Source: CALRQJ02 sp943370285 (GTDB lineage Bacteria > Bacteroidota > Bacteroidia > Chitinophagales > Chitinophagaceae). From it: a stretch of DNA of 64,000 nt. The translations under genes were made by a program, and so were the position numbers. Of this stretch, positions 1 to 8,503 are shown in pieces. Numbering within the stretch: the stretch's first letter is position 1; each line of letters starts with the position of its first letter. The notes under the pieces were generated by a model. The model did not search any database and was not told the DNA's origin. It saw only the letters and a list, made by a program, of their open reading frames with translations. The stretch lies in the NCBI GenBank assembly GCA_943370285.1, contig CALRQJ020000002.1, positions 408,429-472,428 on the forward strand. Reading direction: 5' to 3'.

Positions 1-362
1 CCGCCACCCGAAACAAACCCCGTTGGCGGAACATCTAAAAAACAAAAAGCCAAACCATCAGCTCCGGTTCCATCAAACATTCGAAAATCAAATTCTGCTT
101 TCCATCTATTACAAACACCAAGGTTAATCGGTTGATTATAAAAGACCGCACCACTTCTAAATGTTTGGGTACGACACAACACAATTTCGCTATTGGCAAC
201 ACCAGCTGTATTACTTACAGCAGCGTCACCTATCAAATTCCAGCCAGAAGTATTAACAGGAATACCATCTAACCTTGCAAATACAAAATTTTGAGCAATC
301 GATTGTTCACATATCAGCAATGAAAACGCTACCAATAACTTGGTTAGACACCTAGTAAGCAT
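1..362 (-). CDS. Secreted L-type lectin-domain protein (3' part beyond window)
   Basis: The reading frame begins with ATG at 362 and is open to the window edge, giving 120 residues; the rest lies outside. It starts with a signal peptide (MLTRCLTKLLVAFSLLICEQ, then SIAQ), so the mature protein starts near N25. The mature part reads as the start of a concanavalin A/legume-lectin-like beta sandwich: FVFARLDG, a WNLIGDA segment and the diagnostic FRMFDGTGADGLAFCFLD, where the ADGLAF strand carries a metal/sugar-site Asp in the family. The start lies nine bases after the stop of the giant PKD adhesin on the same strand, so the two are probably one operon. By analogy with other Bacteroidota lectins it may carry a gliding/T9SS C-terminal domain, but that part is not visible. 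Carbohydrate binding at the cell surface is inferred. Confidence 0.75.
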   Translation of the reverse strand, partial: MLTRCLTKLLVAFSLLICEQSIAQNFVFARLDGIPVNTSGWNLIGDAAVSNTAGVANSEIVLCRTQTFRSGAVFYNQPINLGVCNRWKAEFDFRMFDGTGADGLAFCFLDVPPTGFVSGG

Positions 363-371
363 GCCGTAAAT

Positions 372-3300
372 TTATTTCAAAATAGTCACAGAACCAGCAA
401 TTTGTTTACGACCATTCTTAGGATTAACAATATAATAGTAAGTACCTACAGGCAAAGGTTTTCCTTTTACCGTACCATCCCAAGGCTTAGTGTATCCTTC
501 ACTACGGAAAATGGAGGCACCGCTACGATCAAAAACTTCTATCGTACAACCCGGATAGCTTTCTAAGTATTTAATATTCCAAACATCGTTAATGCCGTCT
601 GCATTGGGTGAAAACGCATTTGGAATAGAAGGTGCTAACAATACTTTTACAAACACATCATCATCAACTGCACAATTTCCTCTACCTGTAACGGTAATCG
701 TATAGGTAATATCCGCCAACGGCGTAGACCTTGGATTTTTGATATTGGCACTATCCAAATACAAACTTGGCGACCAAGCGTAAGATAAATCATTACCTGT
801 TGCCACCGGTTGTAAAATGGTATTTCCGCCTTCTAACACAAACAAATCTGGTCCGGCATTCACCGTTGGATATGGATGAACAGTTAACGGCTTAATCATC
901 GTATCTGATACACAACCCAACGAATTATAAATATGTAACGATACATTGTAAGTTCTGTCGGTGCTATACAATTTCACCGGATTACGAATGGTGTCTGTTG
1001 TACCGTCATCAAAATTCCAGCGCCATTTGGTTACTGTTCCATTCATACCATTGCTAATGTCTGTAAAAGCAAAATCATCGCCCAAACACACTTCATTAGG
1101 ATTGAACGTAAAATCAGCTTTTGGCTGAGGATATACCGTAGTCAATGACTTCGTCAATGAATCCACACAATTGTTATTCGTAGTAATGATCAACTTAACA
1201 TTGTAAGGGCCAAGTGCAAAATAACGATGTATAGGATTTTGCTGTGCAGATGTTCCGCCATCACCAAAACTCCATTTGTAATTAAACAATAGTTGAGAAC
1301 CATCGGCAATAGTAGATGCATCATTAAACTGACCATTACCATCTGGCAAGCAAATGGACGGCAAACTGAAATTTACAATAGGTAAAGGATGAACTGCAAT
1401 GGTTTTTGCTACAGGCAAGCTAATACAACCACTATCTGTCAATACCCTTAAACTAGCATTATAATTTCCGGCTGTGGTATAAGTTTTTACAAACGTTGTA
1501 CCGCTATTGTTATTGCTGGTATTGCCATCGCCAAAATTCCACTGCCATTGTACAATATTGCTGAAATTGGCTACAGAAGTATCAGAGAAGCTGATACCAT
1601 TTCTTTCGCAAGTTGGATTGCTATATCCCCAAACAGCTGTTGGCGAAGGCCATACTGTAATGGGTTTTGTAGCAGAATCTCTACAACCCATGTTTGAAGT
1701 GTAGAGGTATTGAATATTGTGTGTTCCAACCCCTGCTGTAGCAGGATTAAACAAACCGGTTGGACTAACCCCATTGCCGGTGAATAAGAATCCACCCGTT
1801 ACAAAACCCGATTCTGTAGCCTGTGTAATTTGACGAGGTGTTGCTTCAAAGCAAATACCCGGCATAGTCTGAAAACTTACTTTAGGACTAGCATGCACCG
1901 TAATGGTTTTGATTACATCATCTAAGCAACTTCCGCCTGAGTAAGCAATAAAACGAACTTGATAGGTTTTAGAAGCCGGTGTTTGAAAATCGGGATATAT
2001 GTTACTGTAAATTTTGTTAGGCGTTGGCATATCATCGGTAAAAATGGTAGCCGGTGCATTTATATTGTCCCAAATAATTTGCACTTTGGTAATGGTTCCA
2101 AAATCTACCGTAGAAGTATTTTGAATTTGTACCGGCAAATTGCTACATAAACCGCTGTTATTGAGTACTGCAAAATCAGCTACCGGAATAGCACCATTCA
2201 CGGTAATGACCTGTGTTAAAGTATCCACACAATTGTCTTTACTCGTTACAGTTAATTTAACGGGATATAAACCAATAGCAGAATATTTATGCTGCGGATT
2301 TATCAGCGTTGATGTATTCGGATTTGCCATGGTAGCATTGGGGTCCCCGAAATTCCATAGATAGGTAAACTGACTTTGAGAGTTATCTGCTATGCTGCTG
2401 GTATCGGTAAATAATGCAAAAGCATCTGTTAAACATACTTCGGGCAAAATAAACCCAACTTCGGGTTGCGGGTTTACCCGAATAGGCTTACTGATGGTAT
2501 CACTCTTACAACCTTTACTATTGATGGTAGCTAATCGAATGGTATAGTTGCCCCATGTACTATAAGTTTTGGGGAATGGATTACCATTGGTAAGATTTGC
2601 ATTAGTAGCATCGCCAAAATCCCAATACCAATTGGTACTTGTGCCCACATTTGGATTAGTGAGGTTAGTGATAGTAACCTGCTTGGTTTCGCAACTAGGC
2701 AATGAAGTACTGAAATCAGGCGAAGGCAAAGGATGAACGATGACCTCTTTTGTCATGGTATCGCTGATACAACCTTTATCGGTATACATAAATAGTTTAA
2801 CCGTAAATGTATCAGCAGTTGCATAACGGTGCCGAGGGTTTTGTATCGTATCGGTAGTACCGTCACCAAAATCCCAACGCCATCTCACTACCGCACTTCC
2901 AAACCCATTGCTGGCATCGGTAAATACCGTTGTATCTCTTAAACAAACCTCGGTAGTTGCTGTAAAATCAGCTTTCGGTTGAGCATATACCGTGGTTAAG
3001 CTCTTTGTTGTTGAATCAATACAACCATTGACTGAAGTAACGATTAGTTTAACATCAAATGGTCCGGTTGAATTATAATTATGTGTTGGGGCAGCAGTTG
3101 TTGCCGTACCGCCATCGCCAAAAAACCACTGGTAACCGAATTGTGCTTGAGTACCATCGCTAATGACGGAGAGACTTGTAAAACTTGCTGCACCAACCGG
3201 TAGACAAACAATCGGTAAACTAAAATCAGGTACGGGGTTAGGATGAATAACAAATGTTTGTGCGGTAGAATCTTTACAGCCTGAATTACTTTTTACCACT

Positions 3301-5459
3301 AAACTAACGGTATAACTTCCAACAACAGGGAAGCTTTGGGTGACTGGTGCATTGGTGGAGTTAGTAATAACGATACCCCCAGGGAAATACCATTTCCATT
3401 CCACAATGGTACCTACGCCTATTGTAGAAGAATCGGTAAAAGTGATGGGCTTAGCAATACACTTGGGTAAGGAAGAACCAAATTTTGAAATAGGCTTCTC
3501 AGAAATGATAACATTTTTAATAGTATCTGCCAAGCAACCGATATCCGTGATTGACGTTAATTTAACCGGATAGGTTTGAGCTGTAGCATACCGCTTTTTT
3601 GGATTACGAACAGAGTCAATGCTGCCATCACCAAACTCCCAATTCCATTTGATTACCTGACGACCAAAACCATTAGTGGCATCGGTAAAATAGAGTGTGT
3701 CAGTTAAGCAACCTGTATGGGTATAGTTAAAATCTGCCGCTGGTTTATCGAACACCACTACATCATAACTAATTTCTTGTAAACCACTACAACCATCGGA
3801 AGTTGGGTTATTAACCGTAACTTTTACAGGATACGTACCGGATGCAGAAAATAAATAATTACCCGGCAATTTATAGACATATAAGGTACGACCATCTCTT
3901 ACAAAACTACTGTCAGCTACTGGACTATTATTAACTACCGTTGTATTGGGTGATTGATTAGGATTATTATTAAAATCCCAGTTTAATGATAAAGGCTGAT
4001 ATGGGAGGGTAATTGCATAATTAAAAGGTGTGCCTTTACACGTTGCGGGAAAATTTATGGATGCAAATTGATTTTGGATGGTGACGTATTGATATAAGTC
4101 TAAAACATTAGCTCCAGCATTATAACCATAAGTCTCGGCAGGTCCAAATCCATAGGCGATAGCATTAAACCCAGAATCAGATTGAATAGTATGAACACCA
4201 GCAGAAACAGGAATTCTACCATAAGAATATCCTGTAAGTTGAGGATGAACAACAAAATTTGTCGTAGTACTTATTCCATCTAATCTAAAAGAATTGACCC
4301 CATTTGTAGGTATAGTAACATTTATGAAATGTGACCCAATTTGAAAATTGTTTGTAGAGTTCAAAATAACCTTATTGATATTTTGCTCAATAGGACTTAA
4401 ATAAATAACCTCTGGGTCACCGTTGCCTGTACCGCTGCACTGTCCTTGGCTTGGAATGTATTGAGCAACCATAATTGGTTTATCAGATTCAATATAATTT
4501 GGCGTGTTATTTTCAAACTGGTAATAAAAATTACCTACTAATCCTGTAAGGGTGGTACCATTGAGTTTAACAATAGCAGTTGGATCTGAAACACAAACCC
4601 TGTAATAATTTCTATTATAATTTTGCGCCGGGGTTGTTAAATACCTTTTACCCCAAGCACTTTTTGGAAAGGCTTGTACGATGTAATTGTCTGCGGATGA
4701 ATTAGAAGGAGCTAATGGACAGTTAATATTGATTTTGCCACTTCCTGAGAAAACAGCAATCCGCTTACAACCTGCCCCACCGGAACTGATACTTTTTATG
4801 GTTGATCCAGTTAAATCCACACCATTGTTTCCAGTGGTAGTTCCCATAACATTAAGAATTTGACCTTGGGTCAATTGGAAATTATAAGTACCTCCTGCAA
4901 CCATGCTTTGGGTATTAGCGGTTGGCTTAACCTCAACGGTTGTAGTTCCTGTATCAACAGCTACAACAAAAAAGTAACAATTAGAATTTGCTTCATTCGA
5001 ATACTGAGTAAAATTTATTGAGTAGTATTCTTTACCTAAAGTATTCGTAGGGAAAAGCAAAGTAGCACCTGAAACTGAAGCATTATAAATATGCGTATAT
5101 GCAACTACGGGTTTGTCAGCTGTAATGTGGATACCTTTATTTGAAATACCCTCCGAAGTCAATCTAGCATCTTGAGCACCCGTTTTTGGGATCGGATTGG
5201 AGGTGAAAATAGTATTAGCAGGAACATTATTGTAGGTTGCTACATAACCTAGACTTGGTATCTCAACCTTAATATTTGTAACTGATTCTGTAGCAAAATA
5301 CAAAACCATTTCTTGCTGATTTACTGGAGAACCGGTAATATACCTAATATGATAACCGTATCCCAACCAAAAATCCTTCCCTTTATTTGAAAAGTCTTGT
5401 GCAAAAATTTGATAACAACTAACAAGCAACGTAAGCGTAAGCAGTATTCTTTGTTTCAT
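372..5459 (-). CDS. Giant PKD-repeat surface adhesin with type B gliding/T9SS C-terminal domain
   Basis: A 1695-residue secreted protein. Residues 1-21 are a signal peptide ending FAQ. Residues about 22-460 resemble the IgGFc-binding N-terminal domain of Bacteroidota adhesins (it opens FSNKGKDFWLGYGY). Residues about 570-1530 are PKD domains with the W-x-FGDG core (for example WEFGDGS, WRWDFGDGTT, KWSFGDGGT), plus one Ig-like unit with GNGVSPTGLFNPATAG. A linker with a YxWSPxxYLD motif follows, then the C-terminal CHU_C/gliding-associated domain (PNAFSPNADGINDVW to the final VTILK) that routes proteins through the type IX secretion system. The PKD units recur in a three-domain order, suggesting growth by duplication of blocks. 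The likely role is cell-surface adhesion or gliding; no catalytic motif is seen. It lies nine bases upstream of the lectin gene. Confidence 0.88.
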   Translation of the reverse strand: MKQRILLTLTLLVSCYQIFAQDFSNKGKDFWLGYGYHIRYITGSPVNQQEMVLYFATESVTNIKVEIPSLGYVATYNNVPANTIFTSNPIPKTGAQDARLTSEGISNKGIHITADKPVVAYTHIYNASVSGATLLFPTNTLGKEYYSINFTQYSNEANSNCYFFVVAVDTGTTTVEVKPTANTQSMVAGGTYNFQLTQGQILNVMGTTTGNNGVDLTGSTIKSISSGGAGCKRIAVFSGSGKININCPLAPSNSSADNYIVQAFPKSAWGKRYLTTPAQNYNRNYYRVCVSDPTAIVKLNGTTLTGLVGNFYYQFENNTPNYIESDKPIMVAQYIPSQGQCSGTGNGDPEVIYLSPIEQNINKVILNSTNNFQIGSHFINVTIPTNGVNSFRLDGISTTTNFVVHPQLTGYSYGRIPVSAGVHTIQSDSGFNAIAYGFGPAETYGYNAGANVLDLYQYVTIQNQFASINFPATCKGTPFNYAITLPYQPLSLNWDFNNNPNQSPNTTVVNNSPVADSSFVRDGRTLYVYKLPGNYLFSASGTYPVKVTVNNPTSDGCSGLQEISYDVVVFDKPAADFNYTHTGCLTDTLYFTDATNGFGRQVIKWNWEFGDGSIDSVRNPKKRYATAQTYPVKLTSITDIGCLADTIKNVIISEKPISKFGSSLPKCIAKPITFTDSSTIGVGTIVEWKWYFPGGIVITNSTNAPVTQSFPVVGSYTVSLVVKSNSGCKDSTAQTFVIHPNPVPDFSLPIVCLPVGAASFTSLSVISDGTQAQFGYQWFFGDGGTATTAAPTHNYNSTGPFDVKLIVTSVNGCIDSTTKSLTTVYAQPKADFTATTEVCLRDTTVFTDASNGFGSAVVRWRWDFGDGTTDTIQNPRHRYATADTFTVKLFMYTDKGCISDTMTKEVIVHPLPSPDFSTSLPSCETKQVTITNLTNPNVGTSTNWYWDFGDATNANLTNGNPFPKTYSTWGNYTIRLATINSKGCKSDTISKPIRVNPQPEVGFILPEVCLTDAFALFTDTSSIADNSQSQFTYLWNFGDPNATMANPNTSTLINPQHKYSAIGLYPVKLTVTSKDNCVDTLTQVITVNGAIPVADFAVLNNSGLCSNLPVQIQNTSTVDFGTITKVQIIWDNINAPATIFTDDMPTPNKIYSNIYPDFQTPASKTYQVRFIAYSGGSCLDDVIKTITVHASPKVSFQTMPGICFEATPRQITQATESGFVTGGFLFTGNGVSPTGLFNPATAGVGTHNIQYLYTSNMGCRDSATKPITVWPSPTAVWGYSNPTCERNGISFSDTSVANFSNIVQWQWNFGDGNTSNNNSGTTFVKTYTTAGNYNASLRVLTDSGCISLPVAKTIAVHPLPIVNFSLPSICLPDGNGQFNDASTIADGSQLLFNYKWSFGDGGTSAQQNPIHRYFALGPYNVKLIITTNNNCVDSLTKSLTTVYPQPKADFTFNPNEVCLGDDFAFTDISNGMNGTVTKWRWNFDDGTTDTIRNPVKLYSTDRTYNVSLHIYNSLGCVSDTMIKPLTVHPYPTVNAGPDLFVLEGGNTILQPVATGNDLSYAWSPSLYLDSANIKNPRSTPLADITYTITVTGRGNCAVDDDVFVKVLLAPSIPNAFSPNADGINDVWNIKYLESYPGCTIEVFDRSGASIFRSEGYTKPWDGTVKGKPLPVGTYYYIVNPKNGRKQIAGSVTILK

Positions 5460-5485
5460 ATCCCGTCGGTGGTGGCTTAAAGTGA

Positions 5486-5511
5486 CCTAAGACCGCAATT
5501 TACGGCTTAGG
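5486..5511 (-). promoter_or_regulatory. Inverted repeat in the adhesin leader
   Basis: CCTAAG-a-CCG pairs with CGGCTTAGG across a seven-base loop, 27 to 52 bases upstream of the adhesin ATG. On the minus strand it contains TAAATTGC, a loose match to the Bacteroidota -7 element. No T-tract follows, so an intrinsic terminator for wbqC is unlikely; an operator or leader hairpin is more likely. Function is inferred. Confidence 0.35.
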
Positions 5512-5585
5512 TTTAACAAGTTTTTAGGGAAACTGTTAAAATGTACAGATAGTTTTTAACGATTGTTCGTTGCCTGAAAATGAAA

Positions 5586-6230
5586 TTATTCCAACACCAA
5601 TGTTTGTGCTTGCGGCCCGGTGCAAAACAATAGATCCAATACACTCAAATTGGGAAGAAAGCCCAAACGATCTTCAAACACTTGTGGGTACACCGGCTGC
5701 CAGCTATCTGCATCATTTTGCAAAGTTCCGGGTTTGGTGAAATAGCGGCCCTCTTCCCAATTTTCGGGTAGCGTTTTGAGGAATGTATCAGTATGACTAA
5801 CTGTCAGTTTTAACTTCAACACTTTCATCAACCAACTGCATGTGGCGGCATCTAGTTGCCATAAAAATTCATGTTGGGTAAAGAGGAGTTGTTGCACCGA
5901 ATCGGCATAAAATTCAAAGAATGGGGCTTTGCGATAAGAGGATTCTATGGCTCGCCAATGTTGCTGCTGCCATCTCTCGGAATAGTTAATGTTAACTTCA
6001 CTCGATAGCGTTTTTTGCTCTCTTCCACCAACTAATGGTACAGACAAAACAATCGGTCCGTTAGCCCCGGAAATGACCGTTCGGTTCCTAAAACTGAGTT
6101 TGGGATGCCAATCGTATAGTTCAAATGCAATATTCGAGTATTTTGATAATTTTTTAAACCAATCAATACACCCAAAATATTGATATTCAGTTAATAATAC
6201 TATATTTTTATCATTTTTATTCATTGCCAA
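5586..6230 (-). CDS. WbqC family protein
   Basis: A 214-residue protein matching the WbqC family: an N-terminal LLTEYQYFGCIDWF segment (the family's pathway-opening motif), a central NRTVISGANGPIVLSVPLVGG strand region, the SERWQQQHWRAIESSYRKAPFF motif typical of the family, and a C-terminal PQVFEDRLGFLPNLSVLDLLF segment. WbqC-like proteins are linked to O-antigen/polysaccharide clusters and to lepB/dapB neighbourhoods in Bacteroidota; no reaction is established. Here lepB is 7 kb and dapB 33 kb away, so any such linkage is broken up. Met3 is an equally possible start. It reads toward the adhesin gene with a 126-base gap. Confidence 0.8.
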   Translation of the reverse strand: MAMNKNDKNIVLLTEYQYFGCIDWFKKLSKYSNIAFELYDWHPKLSFRNRTVISGANGPIVLSVPLVGGREQKTLSSEVNINYSERWQQQHWRAIESSYRKAPFFEFYADSVQQLLFTQHEFLWQLDAATCSWLMKVLKLKLTVSHTDTFLKTLPENWEEGRYFTKPGTLQNDADSWQPVYPQVFEDRLGFLPNLSVLDLLFCTGPQAQTLVLE

Positions 6231-6503
6231 AGAATAATAGTTTTAAACGGTGAATTGTGGATTTAAAGTAACTATTTAGTGATTTTATAAATATCATTAT
6301 TGATAACAATTAATTGAAAATCACATTATTATATACTTTATACAATAGCTAAATTTATTGTCAGCCTTTTTTCTCCTCATTCTACCACTAATTTTTAACC
6401 ACATCCTAAATTTTTTAGCTAACTAATTTTAACATTCAGCAAGTTACATCGTTTTTGTTTGACCGCTATGCTTGCCTTAATTTGCAGTAAATTATTCAAC
6501 ACC

Positions 6504-6962
6504 ATGATCAAACAATTGACTGTACTCCTACCCTTTTTGGTAATCCTTACTGCAGCATCTTCTTGTAGTAAACCACAGGGATTTGATTACAAAAACATGC
6601 AGAATTTTAAGATTCAGCAGCTTGGTTTTAACAAGAGTAAAGTGTCTATGGATTTGGTGTATTATAACCCAAACAACTTTGCGGTTGACTTAAAAAAAGT
6701 AGACTGTGAAATAAAGTTGGACAATAATTATGTCGGACGTTTTGTCTTAGACACCCTCATGCATATTCCTAAGAAAGCAGATTTTGCTATCCCCGCACAA
6801 ATGGAAGTTGACATGAGAAACATATTTAAAAATGCTTTTGATGTGCTATTTAACAAAGAAGTTACGGTAGGTGCTAAAGGCACAACAAGGGTTGGAAAGG
6901 CAGGTGTGTTTGTAACGGTTCCTTTTAATTACGAGGGTAAACACAGTTTCGAAATGTTCTAA
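6504..6962 (+). CDS. LEA14-like (LEA type 2) lipoprotein
   Basis: The ATG at 6504 is preferred over one 45 bases upstream because it yields a clean lipoprotein signal: MIKQ, a hydrophobic stretch, then the lipobox ASSC with Cys21. The mature part resembles the LEA14/water-stress (WHy) beta-sandwich fold: a short N-terminal strand QNFKIQQLGFNKSKVSMDLVYYNPNNFAVDLKKVDCEI, where the YNPNNF turn is the fold's hallmark, followed by alternating strands through a VPFNYEG end. Such proteins are single-domain periplasmic or outer-membrane-anchored proteins of unknown activity. It is divergent from wbqC and followed directly by a strong hairpin terminator, so it is monocistronic. Confidence 0.7.
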   Translation: MIKQLTVLLPFLVILTAASSCSKPQGFDYKNMQNFKIQQLGFNKSKVSMDLVYYNPNNFAVDLKKVDCEIKLDNNYVGRFVLDTLMHIPKKADFAIPAQMEVDMRNIFKNAFDVLFNKEVTVGAKGTTRVGKAGVFVTVPFNYEGKHSFEMF

Positions 6963-6981
6963 AAGCTTCAATTAAGACTAT

Positions 6982-7013
6982 AAAAAAACCGGCAAAAAAG
7001 CCGGTTTTTTTTT
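6982..7013. terminator. Bidirectional intrinsic terminator
   Basis: A-rich 12-base arm containing ACCGGC, six-base A loop, then GCCGGT with a long T-tract. It has A/T tails on both sides, so it can stop both the LEA14-like gene (plus) and the barrel gene that converges from the minus strand. Confidence 0.9.
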
Positions 7014-7033
7014 GGTGTGATTATCAGGGGATA

Positions 7034-7573
7034 TTAAAATGCGATTCCGATGGTTAATCCTGCTCTTAATCCGAAGCCGTTTACACCACCCGGTAAATCA
7101 AAACTATCTGTTCCGGATTTAATTTTTACACTTCCGGTATTATAAGAAGGACCGGCAAATAAGTCGATGTTTAAACCTCCTTTTAGTAACCATTGATTAC
7201 CTAAGAGTAAACCACCGCCAAATGTACTTAGTGTACCTTTATTGATATCTTCTGAAATGGTGTAGTTCTGATAACGAACAAATGGTGCTACATAAAAACC
7301 GTTCAATGCACCTTTATCTTTTGATGCGTAATAACGGAACTCGGGGGTAATACCAAAGCCTCTTAATTTTAGTCCGTCGGAGGAATAGCCAGTATAAAAA
7401 ACACCTAACTGACCTGAGGTTGATGCTCCTAACTTTCTTTCGTAAAAGACCGATCCTGTTCTAACAATTGGGCTTAAAATATTCACTTTAATGTTGTTGG
7501 TCGGTTCTGTTTGCTGTGCTTTTACTGAAAAGCTTGCGGCAAAAAGGGTAAATAGTACAATTATCTTTTTCAT
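7034..7573 (-). CDS. Small outer-membrane beta-barrel protein (DUF3575-like)
   Basis: The start is placed at 7573 (MKKIIVLFTLFAASFSVKAQ), a clean signal peptide; the frame is open 120 bases further upstream but that stretch has no signal and sits in the promoter region. The mature protein of about 160 residues alternates polar and hydrophobic residues as in a small beta-barrel. It has the DUF3575-like pattern ILSPIVRTGSVFYERKL, TPEFRYY and GFYVAPFVRY, and ends in a strand with a C-terminal Phe (GLTIGIAF), a typical barrel end. It is a paralogue of the gene at 43790 (GFYIAPYARF). The function is unknown; the outer membrane is the likely location. Confidence 0.7.
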   Translation of the reverse strand: MKKIIVLFTLFAASFSVKAQQTEPTNNIKVNILSPIVRTGSVFYERKLGASTSGQLGVFYTGYSSDGLKLRGFGITPEFRYYASKDKGALNGFYVAPFVRYQNYTISEDINKGTLSTFGGGLLLGNQWLLKGGLNIDLFAGPSYNTGSVKIKSGTDSFDLPGGVNGFGLRAGLTIGIAF

Positions 7574-7757
7574 TGTTTTGTTTTTTAATGTTAAGTACCG
7601 GTACGGCGCCTTACCAGTTCTATTAATCATTTGCTGTTGCAAAACAACAACCAATGGACTTCTCCCCCAATCACATAAGAGTGTGGTATTCAACTATAAA
7701 AAGTATAAAACATAGAGGGCAATCACATATTGATGTATAAGTATTCAACTTATCTAA

Positions 7758-7775
7758 ACATGATATCAATCATGT
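7758..7775. promoter_or_regulatory. Possible FNR/Crp-type operator (ACATGAT-N4-ATCATGT)
   Basis: A 7-4-7 inverted repeat whose core is TGAT-N4-ATCA, the spacing and core of FNR-type half sites (consensus TTGAT-N4-ATCAA). It lies about 93 bases upstream of the first YceI gene and about 185 from the divergent barrel gene. No Crp/Fnr regulator gene is present in the window, so the assignment is inference from the dyad alone. Confidence 0.35.
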
Positions 7776-7867
7776 ATTGCTTTGACGGCTGTCAGTAAAC
7801 AAGGTTTTGTGAAAATTTAATTTTACACCATCAAATCATTAATCAATCAGCATTAAAAACAATAATT

Positions 7868-8467
7868 ATGAAACACACAAAATTTTTAAGCACAAAAAAA
7901 TTACTGCTTTTAGCAGGCATACTGCCAATTCTTGGCATTCTTGCTATTGCTCAAGTAAACTATTCAGCTAATGGTGTTACTAAACTTTCTATAAAAGGTA
8001 CATCTACCCTACACGATTGGGAAATGACTTCTAAAGCAGGTAAATGTGATGCGGTATTTACTTTTAATTCTGCCGGACAAATTACAGGCTTAAGCAGTTT
8101 AAGCTTTAGTACACCGGTTGGAGATTTGAAAAGCGGAAAAGGCGCAATGGACAAAAATGCGTACAAGGCACTTAAAAAAGATAAATACGCTTCTATTTCT
8201 TATGTGGGCACATCTGCAACAGTAACTACAACAGATAAAGTTAACTACACAATTAAATCGCATGGTAAACTAACCATTGCCGGAACAACTTTAGATATTG
8301 ATTTAGTTGCCAATGGTAAAATGAATGCCGATAAGAGTATTACTGTAGAAGGTAGCTATAAACTAAAAATGAAAGATTATAAAGTAGAACCACCTTCTTT
8401 CATGTTTGGTACCGTAACAACCGGTAATGAGATTACACTTAACTATGAATTAACTGTAAAAAAATAA
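7868..8467 (+). CDS. YceI family periplasmic protein
   Basis: A 199-residue exported protein with an N-terminal hydrophobic segment ending LAIAQ. The rest is the YceI lipocalin-like beta-barrel: KLSIKGTSTLHDWEMTSKAGKC (the family's S-x-HDW strand), the VGDLKSGKGAMDKNAYKALKKDKYASISY block, a GKLTIAGTTLDIDLVANGKM strand pair and the SYKLKMKDYKVEPPSFMFGTVTTGNEI end. YceI proteins bind polyisoprenoid or other amphiphilic molecules in the periplasm; the ligand here is unknown. It is the first of three genes, with a porin-like gene 36 bases downstream and a second YceI gene behind a terminator. Confidence 0.9.
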   Translation: MKHTKFLSTKKLLLLAGILPILGILAIAQVNYSANGVTKLSIKGTSTLHDWEMTSKAGKCDAVFTFNSAGQITGLSSLSFSTPVGDLKSGKGAMDKNAYKALKKDKYASISYVGTSATVTTTDKVNYTIKSHGKLTIAGTTLDIDLVANGKMNADKSITVEGSYKLKMKDYKVEPPSFMFGTVTTGNEITLNYELTVKK

Positions 8468-8503
8468 CCCAACAATAACAACACAAAAACTAAAATTAAG
8501 ATT

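Noticed and set aside
880..3755. Possible CRISPR or tandem DNA repeat array
   Set aside because: The recurring units are PKD coding domains of about 90 residues with diverged sequence, not short identical repeats with spacers.
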